From the NCBI GenBank assembly GCA_030830465.1, contig JAURMY010000075.1, positions 1 through 5,189 on the forward strand: DNA of 5,189 nt, given 5' to 3'. This document shows, piece by piece, positions 1 to 5,189 of the stretch; position 1 is the stretch's first letter; the number at the start of each line of letters is the position of its first letter. The translations under genes were made by a program, and so were the position numbers. This DNA is from Alphaproteobacteria bacterium. Lineage in GTDB: Bacteria; Pseudomonadota; Alphaproteobacteria; Rhodobacterales; Rhodobacteraceae. Under the pieces are notes generated by a model, which did not search any database, was not told the DNA's origin, and saw nothing but the letters and a program-made list of their open reading frames with translations.

Positions 1-173
1 AAATGTCGGCCTGGCCGCCCCGCAGTTATGTCGAGCGGCTGCACAATGTCACCCAATGGACCCGGATGCCGCGCGGCGGCCATTTCGGCGCGATGGAAGC
101 GCCCGAGCCTTTGGCCGAGGATATCCGCCGTTTTGCCCGCGATCTGCGCAAGCAGGGGGTTCTTGCGCACTGA
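1..173 (+). CDS. Epoxide hydrolase-type alpha/beta hydrolase, C-terminal fragment (5' end outside window)
   Basis: The open frame enters from the left edge and ends at TGA 171-173, leaving about 56 visible residues. They contain RSYVERLHNVTQWTRM followed by PRGGHFGAMEAPEPLAEDIR. This is the closing segment typical of EHN-family (microsomal-type) epoxide hydrolases, where the His of GGHF (codon 81-83) is the catalytic-triad base, followed by the acidic/aromatic 'EAPE.LAEDIR.F' helix. Such enzymes open epoxides, or act as general serine/aspartate hydrolases of the alpha/beta fold, in the cytoplasm. The nucleophile and the acid residue lie upstream of the window, so substrate and exact subfamily cannot be read here. 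An in-frame ATG at position 3 is internal to the family alignment and is not taken as the start. Family assignment is fairly secure from the GGHF block; the function beyond that is inference. Confidence 0.8.
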   Translation, partial: MSAWPPRSYVERLHNVTQWTRMPRGGHFGAMEAPEPLAEDIRRFARDLRKQGVLAH

Positions 174-180
174 TCGGCGC

Positions 181-208
181 TTGTCTCGGGCGGGCCGGGC
201 CGGATAAT
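181..208 (+). promoter_or_regulatory. Candidate sigma70-type promoter for idi
   Basis: TTGTCT (181-186, 4 of 6 to TTGACA) and GATAAT (203-208, 5 of 6 to TATAAT) are separated by 16 bp. They lie just after the hydrolase stop codon and about 35 bp before the idi ATG. Transcription would begin near 214-216, giving a leader of roughly 27-29 nt. This suggests idi can be expressed independently of the upstream gene. The call rests on consensus matching only; alphaproteobacterial promoters are variable. Confidence 0.4.
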
Positions 209-242
209 ATGGCGAAACGCCCCCGATGACCGAGCCAGGTTC

Positions 243-779
243 ATGCCCGCAAGCCCCGAAAACAATGACCTGATCTCGGCCTGGGTCGGCGGCGGGCTTG
301 TCGCCGTCGATAAACGGCTAGTGCACCTTAAGGGGCTGAAACACAAGGCGGTTTCAGTGTTCCTGAACGCCGGTGGCAAGACATTGATCCAACAGCGCGC
401 GGCGGGAAAATATCATTCGGCGCTGCTGTGGGCCAACAGTTGCTGCACCCATCCGGCAATGACCGAAACCGCCGTTGATTGCGCGCAGCGCCGGCTGGAA
501 CAGGAATTGGGCATCAAAGGCCTGCGCCCTGAACCGCTGACCGTGCTTGAATACCGCGCCAAGGTCAGCCCGACCATGACCGAACATGAGGTGGTGGAGG
601 TTCTGGTTGCCGAGGTCAGCGCGGATGTGCCCGTCACCCCAAACCCCGAGGAGGTGGCGGCCGTCAGATGGATCGGCTTTGACGCGCTTAAACACGAGGT
701 TGCCGCCCGGCCGCAGGATTTCACCGAATGGCTGAAAATCTATCTGCGCGAATTTGCAGGCCGGTTTCCCGCCGCCTAA
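243..779 (+). CDS. idi: Isopentenyl-diphosphate delta-isomerase, type I (Nudix fold)
   Basis: This 178-residue protein interconverts isopentenyl and dimethylallyl diphosphate, the entry step to isoprenoids (carotenoids, quinone tails, bacteriochlorophyll phytyl chain), in the cytoplasm. It has the usual bacterial type I length. The catalytic cysteine motif is WANSCCTHP at residues 63-71, with Cys68 aligning to the E. coli active-site Cys and His70 to a metal ligand. His28 and His34 (in VHLKGLKHKAVSVF) correspond to the two early metal-binding histidines. A Nudix-like RLEQELG lies at 83-89, and E113-H-E115 supplies the catalytic and metal-binding acids. The ATG at 243 is the only plausible start: no in-frame start lies in the gap after the upstream stop, and it gives the normal N-terminus. 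Its Shine-Dalgarno is poor (GAG at 232-234 or AGG at 237-239). Alphaproteobacteria usually make isoprenoids by the MEP route, where this enzyme balances the two products rather than being essential; it is often near photosynthesis genes, but none is visible here. Confidence 0.95.
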   Translation: MPASPENNDLISAWVGGGLVAVDKRLVHLKGLKHKAVSVFLNAGGKTLIQQRAAGKYHSALLWANSCCTHPAMTETAVDCAQRRLEQELGIKGLRPEPLTVLEYRAKVSPTMTEHEVVEVLVAEVSADVPVTPNPEEVAAVRWIGFDALKHEVAARPQDFTEWLKIYLREFAGRFPAA

Positions 780-806
780 AGTGGATTGTGGTTTCCCCGG
801 AGCAAA

Positions 807-861
807 TTGCATCACCTAACGCGTTGAAATCTTTGATTTCAGACAGCGTTTAATGATGCAA
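807..861. repeat. 55-nt interrupted palindrome between convergent genes (possible bidirectional terminator or dispersed repeat copy)
   Basis: The arms are TTGCATCA (807-814) with TGATGCAA (854-861), then AACGC (818-822) with GCGTT (846-850), then TGAAATC (825-831) with GATTTCA (835-841) around a TTT loop. The outer and middle stems are separated by a 3-nt mismatch bubble, and the middle and inner stems by an asymmetric 2/4-nt internal loop. It sits in the 126-bp space between the idi stop (779) and the Rieske gene stop (906), both of which read into it. A structure here could end or protect both transcripts. There is no long T tract on either side, so it is not a textbook intrinsic terminator. 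The rest of the gap (862-905) holds only a minor ACGC/GCGT hairpin at 867-879 and no gene. Confidence 0.6.
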
Positions 862-905
862 GTTTAACGCATTTCGCGTCAGGACCATCCGTCGGTTTGA
901 TCGCG

Positions 906-2003
906 TCACTCCACCGCTTCGCGCATCCAAGCTTGCAGGGTTTTGATCGAATGCTCGGAATTCAGCCCGCATGCCGGGTCCAACACCAGAGGGCCGGGCC
1001 GATAGCCGCGGCTTTTCAATCCTTTGGCAACGCTTTCAACCAGACCGATATCCTCGGCCACCGTGGTTGCGCGGTCCTGCACCGCCAGACGGCTCACAAC
1101 CGCGTCATCGGCGCCGTCGATGGAATACCAGCCGCGCCAGACGGTACAGTTGTCCACATCCGACGCGCGCCAGTGATAGGTGTTCAGCCTATTGCCGGGA
1201 TAGACCTGAAACGAAAACATCGGCCACAGGAAAAATGACCGGTAATCGCCGCTGTGGGGCACCGACAGGTCGATCGGATAGGTCATCGCCTCGATGTTCT
1301 GGCATTCGGTCGTGTGGCGTAAAACATAGCCCTTGTTCATTGGCTGAATGTCATAGGTTTCCGGCTTGATCACACCGGTGGCAAAAGTCGGATGGTTCAG
1401 CGAACAGTGATAGCATTCCGAATAATTCTCAACCGAGACTTTCCAGTTGCACTGTTCCGGCACCTCGACCCATTCCAGGGGGGCCAAACGGTCGATCTGT
1501 GGGACAAACGCGGCCAGTTCGTCGCGCACGCCGGGATACCATTCGTCCATCGGCGCGGCCTTGTCGTCCAGATTGACAAAGATGAAGCCGTGAAAGGTTT
1601 CGGTACGGACCGGGGTCAGGCAGATCTTGCTGCGATCAAACCCCGGCACCGCCTGAATATTCGGCCCGGCGCGCAAGCCGCCGGTCAGTTCATAGGTCCA
1701 GGCGTGATAGGGGCACACAACAACGCGGGTTGTGCCACTGCCCTGAACCAGCTGATGCGCGCGGTGCTGGCAGACATTGTAAAAGCTGCGCAGCACACCA
1801 TCGCGGCCGCGAATGCAAAACAGGCTCTCGCCGGCGATTTCAAAGGTGAAATAGCTGCCGGTTTCCCGGACCTGACTTTCATGCCCGGCAAATTGCCAGG
1901 TGCGCGACAAAAGCCCGGCCTGTTCCCTGTCAAAGATGGCGGGGTCGGTGTAATAACGGGCCTCAAGCGACAAAACCGGATCGGCGGAGGCAGGGCGGTT
2001 CAT
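906..2003 (-). CDS. Rieske non-heme iron oxygenase, CntA/YeaW-like; probable quaternary ammonium (betaine/carnitine-type) demethylase or monooxygenase
   Basis: This 365-residue oxygenase subunit matches the length of the carnitine monooxygenase (CntA/YeaW) class. The N-terminal Rieske [2Fe-2S] domain has ligands C78, H80, C97 and H100 (C-x-H-x16-C-x2-H). The catalytic domain has NWKVSVENYSECYHCSLNH, giving bridging Glu196 and iron ligands His199 and His204; Asp318 in VAEDIGLVESV is the likely third ligand. A bridging Glu where most Rieske oxygenases have Asp is a known trait of CntA-like enzymes acting on quaternary amines. The C-terminal VESVAKGLKSRGYRPG and SEH segments also resemble YeaW as I recall it. 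Rieske positions 79 and 82 are Gln and Ala, instead of the common Pro and Gly. The enzyme needs a separate ferredoxin/flavin reductase, which is not in this window. The ATG overlaps the regulator's TGA (ATGA, 2003-2000) and has a good Shine-Dalgarno, so translation is probably coupled. The substrate (glycine betaine, proline betaine, carnitine or other) is inference from context. Confidence 0.9.
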   Translation of the reverse strand: MNRPASADPVLSLEARYYTDPAIFDREQAGLLSRTWQFAGHESQVRETGSYFTFEIAGESLFCIRGRDGVLRSFYNVCQHRAHQLVQGSGTTRVVVCPYHAWTYELTGGLRAGPNIQAVPGFDRSKICLTPVRTETFHGFIFVNLDDKAAPMDEWYPGVRDELAAFVPQIDRLAPLEWVEVPEQCNWKVSVENYSECYHCSLNHPTFATGVIKPETYDIQPMNKGYVLRHTTECQNIEAMTYPIDLSVPHSGDYRSFFLWPMFSFQVYPGNRLNTYHWRASDVDNCTVWRGWYSIDGADDAVVSRLAVQDRATTVAEDIGLVESVAKGLKSRGYRPGPLVLDPACGLNSEHSIKTLQAWMREAVE

Positions 2004-2911
2004 TCGCGGTCTTCCTTTTCGTTCAGATAAATGCCCAGACGATGGCGGCGGCTGTGATAAGCGTCGATCGAGGCGACCACATCTTCGCCCGCTTCGGCAA
2101 TGATAAAGGCGATCAGAACCTCAAAAAACGCGGTCAGCGCCACGGTCGAGATAAAGAATTGCGGCGTTTCGGTCGGCACGATGAAGCGGTGGCTTGCATC
2201 GGCCATGATCGGGCAGGCCAGGCTGTCGGAAATCGCGATCAGCGGCACGCCCTGGGCACGGGCGGCGGCAACGGCATCAAGGATCTCGCGCCGGTAAGGC
2301 CGGAAGGTCATGGCGATCAGCATGTCCTGTTTTCCGGCGCGCGCCAGCCCGTCAACCGGCAGGGTGCCGCCCTGTGGCAGGGCCTGAATGCCGTCAATGG
2401 CCATGCCCGCCAGATAGGCGAAATTCTGCGCCACGGCATTGTTGACCCCGACGCCCAGAACGAATGTGCGCCGCGCCGCCACGATTTCCTTTGCCGCCGT
2501 GGCAATCGCCGTGTGGTCGGTTCCGGTGAAAAAGCTTTCGATATTGTCAATCGCCGCTTCGGCGCTGGCGGCATAGACAGCGCCCATTTCGCCGCGCTGC
2601 GCAAGCGATTGCAGCCAGCGGGCGCGGTCCGGGTCCGATTCGCGGCCCTGCCGGATCTCGTTGCGAAACACTTCGCGGAAGGATTCGTAGCTGTCCATGC
2701 CGACAACCCGCGACAGGCGCACCAATGTGTTCGGTTTGACATCGGCCCGCGCCGCCAGCTTGCGGATCGAGGACACCCCGATTTCCTGCGGGTTTTCCAA
2801 CAGGAAATCGGCCAGTTTCGCCAGTTCCGGCGTGAAGTCGCCGCGCAGGGCCAGCATGCGGTCCAGCATTTCGGCGGTCGTGGCGGGTGATAGAACATTT
2901 GTTTGTTTCAT
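2000..2911 (-). CDS. RpiR/MurR-family transcriptional regulator (HTH + SIS domain)
   Basis: This is a 303-residue DNA-binding regulator of normal family length. The N-terminal HTH_6-type domain covers roughly residues 15-90, with LAARADVKPNTLVRLSRVVG (52-71) as the recognition region and SYESFREVFRNEI after it. A SIS (sugar isomerase) domain covers about 130-275, starting at TFVLGVGVNNAVAQNF. In sugar-phosphate-sensing relatives the pocket shows G-x-G-x-S and S-x-S-G-x-T. Here those places read GVGVNN (153-158) and MTFRPYRRE (201-209), so the effector is probably not a phosphosugar. It is first in an operon with the Rieske gene (4-bp overlap) and divergent from the GcvT-domain flavoprotein, so it likely controls both and itself. 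ATG 2911 was chosen because the frame upstream has no credible start and loses family resemblance; Met15 (2869) is the alternative. It has no Shine-Dalgarno, and the best promoter would place the transcript start next to the ATG. Confidence 0.92.
   Translation of the reverse strand: MKQTNVLSPATTAEMLDRMLALRGDFTPELAKLADFLLENPQEIGVSSIRKLAARADVKPNTLVRLSRVVGMDSYESFREVFRNEIRQGRESDPDRARWLQSLAQRGEMGAVYAASAEAAIDNIESFFTGTDHTAIATAAKEIVAARRTFVLGVGVNNAVAQNFAYLAGMAIDGIQALPQGGTLPVDGLARAGKQDMLIAMTFRPYRREILDAVAAARAQGVPLIAISDSLACPIMADASHRFIVPTETPQFFISTVALTAFFEVLIAFIIAEAGEDVVASIDAYHSRRHRLGIYLNEKEDRE
2011..2017 (-). promoter_or_regulatory. Ribosome binding site of the Rieske oxygenase gene, inside the end of the regulator gene
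   Basis: On the minus strand AAGGAAG (2017 to 2011) precedes the ATG at 2003. The AAGGA core leaves a 9-nt gap. It lies within the last codons of the RpiR gene and, with the ATGA overlap, fixes the Rieske start and supports translational coupling. Confidence 0.7.
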
Positions 2912-2964
2912 GATTGACGATGATACAAACGTATCGTAGCACTGTCCATAGCAAACATTTGTTC
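2893..2964. promoter_or_regulatory. Nested dyad-symmetric operator candidate in the divergent regulatory region
   Basis: Three elements share the centre 2928.5. The outer boxes are GAACATTTGTTTG (2893-2905) and CAAACATTTGTTC (2952-2964), which are inverted copies of each other at 11 of 13 positions. The inner palindrome is GATAC-AAAC-GTATC (2922-2935). Each outer box also contains the same near-palindrome AACA-TT-TGTT (2894-2903 and 2954-2963). The inner palindrome overlaps the -10 and spacer of the regulator's promoter. The left box lies in codons 2-6 of the regulator, and the right box ends one base before the Shine-Dalgarno of the flavoprotein gene. Binding by the RpiR protein could therefore block both directions and be autoregulatory. 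The symmetry is seen directly; the identity of the binding protein is inference. Confidence 0.65.
2920..2948 (-). promoter_or_regulatory. Promoter of the regulator-Rieske operon, apparently giving a leaderless transcript
   Basis: Reading the minus strand, TGGACA (2948-2943, 5 of 6 to TTGACA) and TATCAT (2925-2920, 5 of 6 to TATAAT) are separated by exactly 17 bp. A start about 7 nt past the -10 falls near 2912-2914, at or 1-3 nt before the ATG at 2911. That agrees with the absence of any Shine-Dalgarno before this ATG. The inner operator palindrome overlaps the -10 and its spacer. Confidence 0.55.
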
Positions 2965-2965
2965 G

Positions 2966-2971
2966 AAAGGA
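2966..2971 (+). promoter_or_regulatory. Ribosome binding site of the GcvT-domain flavoprotein gene
   Basis: AAAGGA lies 6 nt before ATG 2978 and decides this start over the GTG codon that follows it. No convincing plus-strand promoter is seen. TTGACG (2914-2919) with TAGCAC (2937-2942) at 17 bp spacing is possible, but its -10 is weak. Confidence 0.7.
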
Positions 2972-2977
2972 TCTGTC

Positions 2978-5189
2978 ATGGTGCCTTCTACCGCGCGGGT
3001 GGTGATTGTCGGGGGCGGGGTCATGGGCTGTGGCGTCGCTTACCATCTGGCGCATGAAGGCTGGCGCGACATCGTGCTGTTGGAAAAGGCCGAACTGACC
3101 AGCGGCAGCACCTGGCACGCGGCGGGACAGATCACCCATTCGACCAGTTCCTACGGGCTGGGCAAATGTGTCGATTACAATATCGGGCTTTATTCCGGCG
3201 GGCTGGAAAAGGAAACCGGGCAGGCTGTGACCTGGCATGGCTGCGGGTCGTTCCGGCTGGCCTATACCGAGGACGAGATGGACTGGCTGCGCCACACCAA
3301 ATCTGTCGGCACCGCCCTGCGCTTTAATATCGAACTGGTCGGCCCTGATTTCATTCGAAAATTGCATCCCTATTACAACCTGGACGGGGTGATTGGCGCG
3401 CTTTACACGCCCGATGACGGCCATGTGGATCCTTCAAATGTCACCATGGCGCTGGCGGCGGGGGCGCGCGCGCTGGGGGCCAGGATCATCCGCCGCTGCC
3501 GCGCCACCAACATCACCCGCCTGCCGACAGGGGAATGGCGGGTTGACACCGAACAGGGCGCGATCACCTGTGAACATGTGGTCAATGCCGGTGGCACCTA
3601 TGCGCGGCAAATGGGGGAATGGTCGGGTCTGCAAATCCCGACCACCAGCATGACCCACCATTATTTCGTGACCGATCCGGTGCCGGAATTTCAGGCGCTG
3701 GAACGGGAATTGCCGGTGATCCGCGATGACAAGCTGGTCTCGGGCTATATCCGAATGGAGCAAAAACGCGGGCTGATCGGGATATATGAAAAGACCAACC
3801 CGAATGCGGTCTGGCTGGATGAATGCCCCTGGGAGGCCGAGAATGAACTGTTCGCGCCGGATTATGACCGGGTCATGCCCTGGCTGGAAAACGCCATGGG
3901 ACGGATGCCGATTTTCGCGGAACTTGGGATCAGCCGGGAAGTGCACGGCGCGATTTCCCATCCGCCGGATGGCAACCCGCTGATCGGTCCGGTGGCCGGT
4001 GCGCCGAATTACTGGTGCGCCTGCGGCACCCAGATCGGCATTGGCTGGGGGCCGGGCCTGACGCGGGAACTGGCGCGCTGGATGGTGCACGGCGCGGCCG
4101 ATATCAACATGCGCGAATATGATCCGCGCCGGTTCGGCGGCTATGCAACCAGGGACTGGCAGGTGGTGAAGGCAAAGGAAGACTACTGCCTGCGCCACGA
4201 AATCCCGTTTCCGCATTTCAACCGCTTGGCCGGGCGCCCGGTGAAACCCTCACCGCTTTATGAGCGGCTGAAAGCCAAAGGTGCGGTTTATGAGGAAGTG
4301 TTCGGCCATGAACGCCCGCGCTGGTTCGCCGGGGACGGGGTTGCGCAACACGACCATTATTCGTTCCGGCGCAACGTGGTGTTTGACCGGGTGCGCGCCG
4401 AGGTGCAGGCGGTCCGGAACGCCGCAGGGATCATGGATATTTCCGCTTTTACCAAGGTCGAAGTTGCCGGACCGGATGCGGAAAAGCTGTTGGATCGGCT
4501 TGTGGCCAACCGCCTGCCGCAAAAGCCCGGCGGCATTGCGCTGAGCCATATGCTGAACCGGCGCGGGCGGATCGAGATGGAAGTGACCGTGGCCAGACTG
4601 GCGGCGGACCGGTTCTATATCGTCTGCGCGGCCTTCTTTGAGCAACGGCTGTTGGATCACTTGAGTATTTATCGGAACAAAGATGATGTTGAGATCATCA
4701 AACGATCAGACGACTGGGCGGCGCTGGCGCTGAACGGGCCGAAATCGCGGGCGATCTTGGGGGCCTTAACCGATGCCGATCTGTCCAATGCCGGGTTCCG
4801 CTGGCTGTCGGCGCAGGAAATCACGCTGGCGGGGCAACGACTGTGGGCCTTCCGCATGTCCTATGCGGGCGAGTTGGGGTGGGAGTTCCACGGCCCTTGC
4901 GATGCCATTGCGGCGGCCTATGACGCGATTTGGGCGGCGGGCACGCCTTTGGGTTTGAAGGATTACGGTAGCTTCGCGATGAACGCGATGCGGATGGAAA
5001 AGGGCTTTAAGGGGGCAGGCGAACTGACCAATGAAGTGACCTTGCCCGAGGCCGACGTGATGCGTTTCGTGCGGCTGGACAAGGATTTTCTGGGCGGCGA
5101 CGCGACGCGCGCCAGCGCCGCGGCCAATGCGACGCCATGGGTTTGCGCCTATCTGGAGATTGAGCCGGATGGCGACGCCGATGGCAACG
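2978..5189 (+). CDS. FAD-dependent oxidoreductase with C-terminal GcvT-like domain, dimethylglycine/sarcosine dehydrogenase family (3' end outside window)
   Basis: The frame is open from ATG 2978 to the window edge: 737 residues of a family usually about 800 or a little more, so only the C-terminal end is missing. The N-terminal DAO-type FAD domain has VVIVGGGVMGCG (8-19, the GxGxxG dinucleotide fold) and GSTWHAAG (43-50). His47 is at the place where dimethylglycine and sarcosine dehydrogenases bind FAD covalently. The FAD domain closes with DGNPLIGP (331-338). A linker with SPLYERLKAKGAVYEEVFG and ERPRWFA matches the middle domain (FAO_M) of these enzymes. The GcvT folate domain starts near 470, with RAEVQAVRNAAGIMDISAF (Asp487) and SYAGELGWE (628-636). 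The expected reaction is oxidative N-demethylation of a methylated amino acid, with the one-carbon unit passed to tetrahydrofolate as 5,10-methylene-THF and electrons going to an acceptor such as ETF. It is divergent from the RpiR/Rieske operon, fitting a step after Rieske demethylation. The exact substrate is unresolved. Confidence 0.9.
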   Translation, partial: MVPSTARVVIVGGGVMGCGVAYHLAHEGWRDIVLLEKAELTSGSTWHAAGQITHSTSSYGLGKCVDYNIGLYSGGLEKETGQAVTWHGCGSFRLAYTEDEMDWLRHTKSVGTALRFNIELVGPDFIRKLHPYYNLDGVIGALYTPDDGHVDPSNVTMALAAGARALGARIIRRCRATNITRLPTGEWRVDTEQGAITCEHVVNAGGTYARQMGEWSGLQIPTTSMTHHYFVTDPVPEFQALERELPVIRDDKLVSGYIRMEQKRGLIGIYEKTNPNAVWLDECPWEAENELFAPDYDRVMPWLENAMGRMPIFAELGISREVHGAISHPPDGNPLIGPVAGAPNYWCACGTQIGIGWGPGLTRELARWMVHGAADINMREYDPRRFGGYATRDWQVVKAKEDYCLRHEIPFPHFNRLAGRPVKPSPLYERLKAKGAVYEEVFGHERPRWFAGDGVAQHDHYSFRRNVVFDRVRAEVQAVRNAAGIMDISAFTKVEVAGPDAEKLLDRLVANRLPQKPGGIALSHMLNRRGRIEMEVTVARLAADRFYIVCAAFFEQRLLDHLSIYRNKDDVEIIKRSDDWAALALNGPKSRAILGALTDADLSNAGFRWLSAQEITLAGQRLWAFRMSYAGELGWEFHGPCDAIAAAYDAIWAAGTPLGLKDYGSFAMNAMRMEKGFKGAGELTNEVTLPEADVMRFVRLDKDFLGGDATRASAAANATPWVCAYLEIEPDGDADGN

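Noticed and set aside
226..273. A 15-codon open frame starting at ATG 226 and overlapping the idi start
   Set aside because: Different frame from idi, no Shine-Dalgarno, no sign of an attenuator or leader peptide function; likely chance.
807..861. Calling the palindrome a Rho-independent terminator
   Set aside because: No T tract follows the stems on either strand and the inner stem is AT-rich; kept as a repeat/structure instead.
1392..2030. A 212-codon plus-strand open frame opposite the Rieske gene
   Set aside because: Antisense to conserved Rieske and iron-ligand motifs; no independent coding evidence.
2042..2890. A 282-codon plus-strand open frame opposite the RpiR gene
   Set aside because: Antisense shadow of a clear HTH/SIS protein; low-complexity Arg/Gly/His-rich product with no family resemblance.
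2914..2942. Plus-strand promoter TTGACG-17-TAGCAC for the flavoprotein gene
   Set aside because: The -35 is good but the -10 matches only 3 of 6, so it is mentioned but not called as a feature.
2912..3424. Extending the regulator upstream to an ATG at 3424, giving 474 residues
   Set aside because: The extra N-terminal 171 residues run antisense through the divergent flavoprotein gene and match nothing; family length and the promoter position favour 2911.
3434..4216. A long open frame (260 codons) on the minus strand opposite the flavoprotein gene
   Set aside because: It lies fully antisense to a strongly recognised FAD domain, has no recognisable domain and is typical of mirror frames in GC-rich codon-biased genes.

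Overview
The window looks like a chromosomal segment of a GC-rich alphaproteobacterium, most likely of the Rhodobacterales (Roseobacter/Rhodobacter-type). The grounds are base composition, codon use, a type I IPP isomerase of the form seen in that group, and the pairing of a CntA/YeaW-type Rieske oxygenase with a GcvT-domain flavoprotein. The taxonomic call is inference; no rRNA or marker gene is present.

Layout: (1) Positions 1-173 (+) hold the C-terminal end of an epoxide-hydrolase-type alpha/beta hydrolase, entering from the left. (2) Positions 243-779 (+) encode type I isopentenyl-diphosphate isomerase (idi), with a plausible sigma70 promoter of its own in the short gap before it. (3) A 126-bp gap (780-905) between convergent genes carries a 55-nt interrupted palindrome that could be a bidirectional terminator or a copy of a dispersed intergenic repeat. 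(4) On the minus strand, a two-gene operon runs leftwards from 2911: an RpiR/MurR-family regulator (2911-2000), then a Rieske non-heme iron oxygenase (2003-906), joined by a 4-bp ATGA stop/start overlap. (5) Divergently, from 2978 to the right edge (+), runs a large FAD-dependent oxidoreductase with a C-terminal GcvT-like folate domain (dimethylglycine/sarcosine dehydrogenase family), cut off before its stop codon.

The last three genes look like one catabolic unit. The Rieske enzyme should remove an N-methyl group (or oxidatively cleave) from a quaternary ammonium compound such as a betaine or carnitine-like substrate. The flavoprotein should then oxidatively demethylate the resulting tertiary or secondary methylamine and pass the one-carbon unit to tetrahydrofolate. 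The RpiR protein probably controls both arms from the divergent region. The ferredoxin-type reductase such Rieske enzymes need is not in the window.

The most striking non-coding signal is in that divergent region. Two 13-bp boxes and a central 5-4-5 palindrome share exactly the same dyad centre (2928.5), giving a 72-bp nested symmetric operator candidate. A strong-looking minus-strand promoter (TGGACA, 17 bp, TATCAT) inside it would start transcription only about 1-2 nt before the regulator's ATG, implying a leaderless mRNA.
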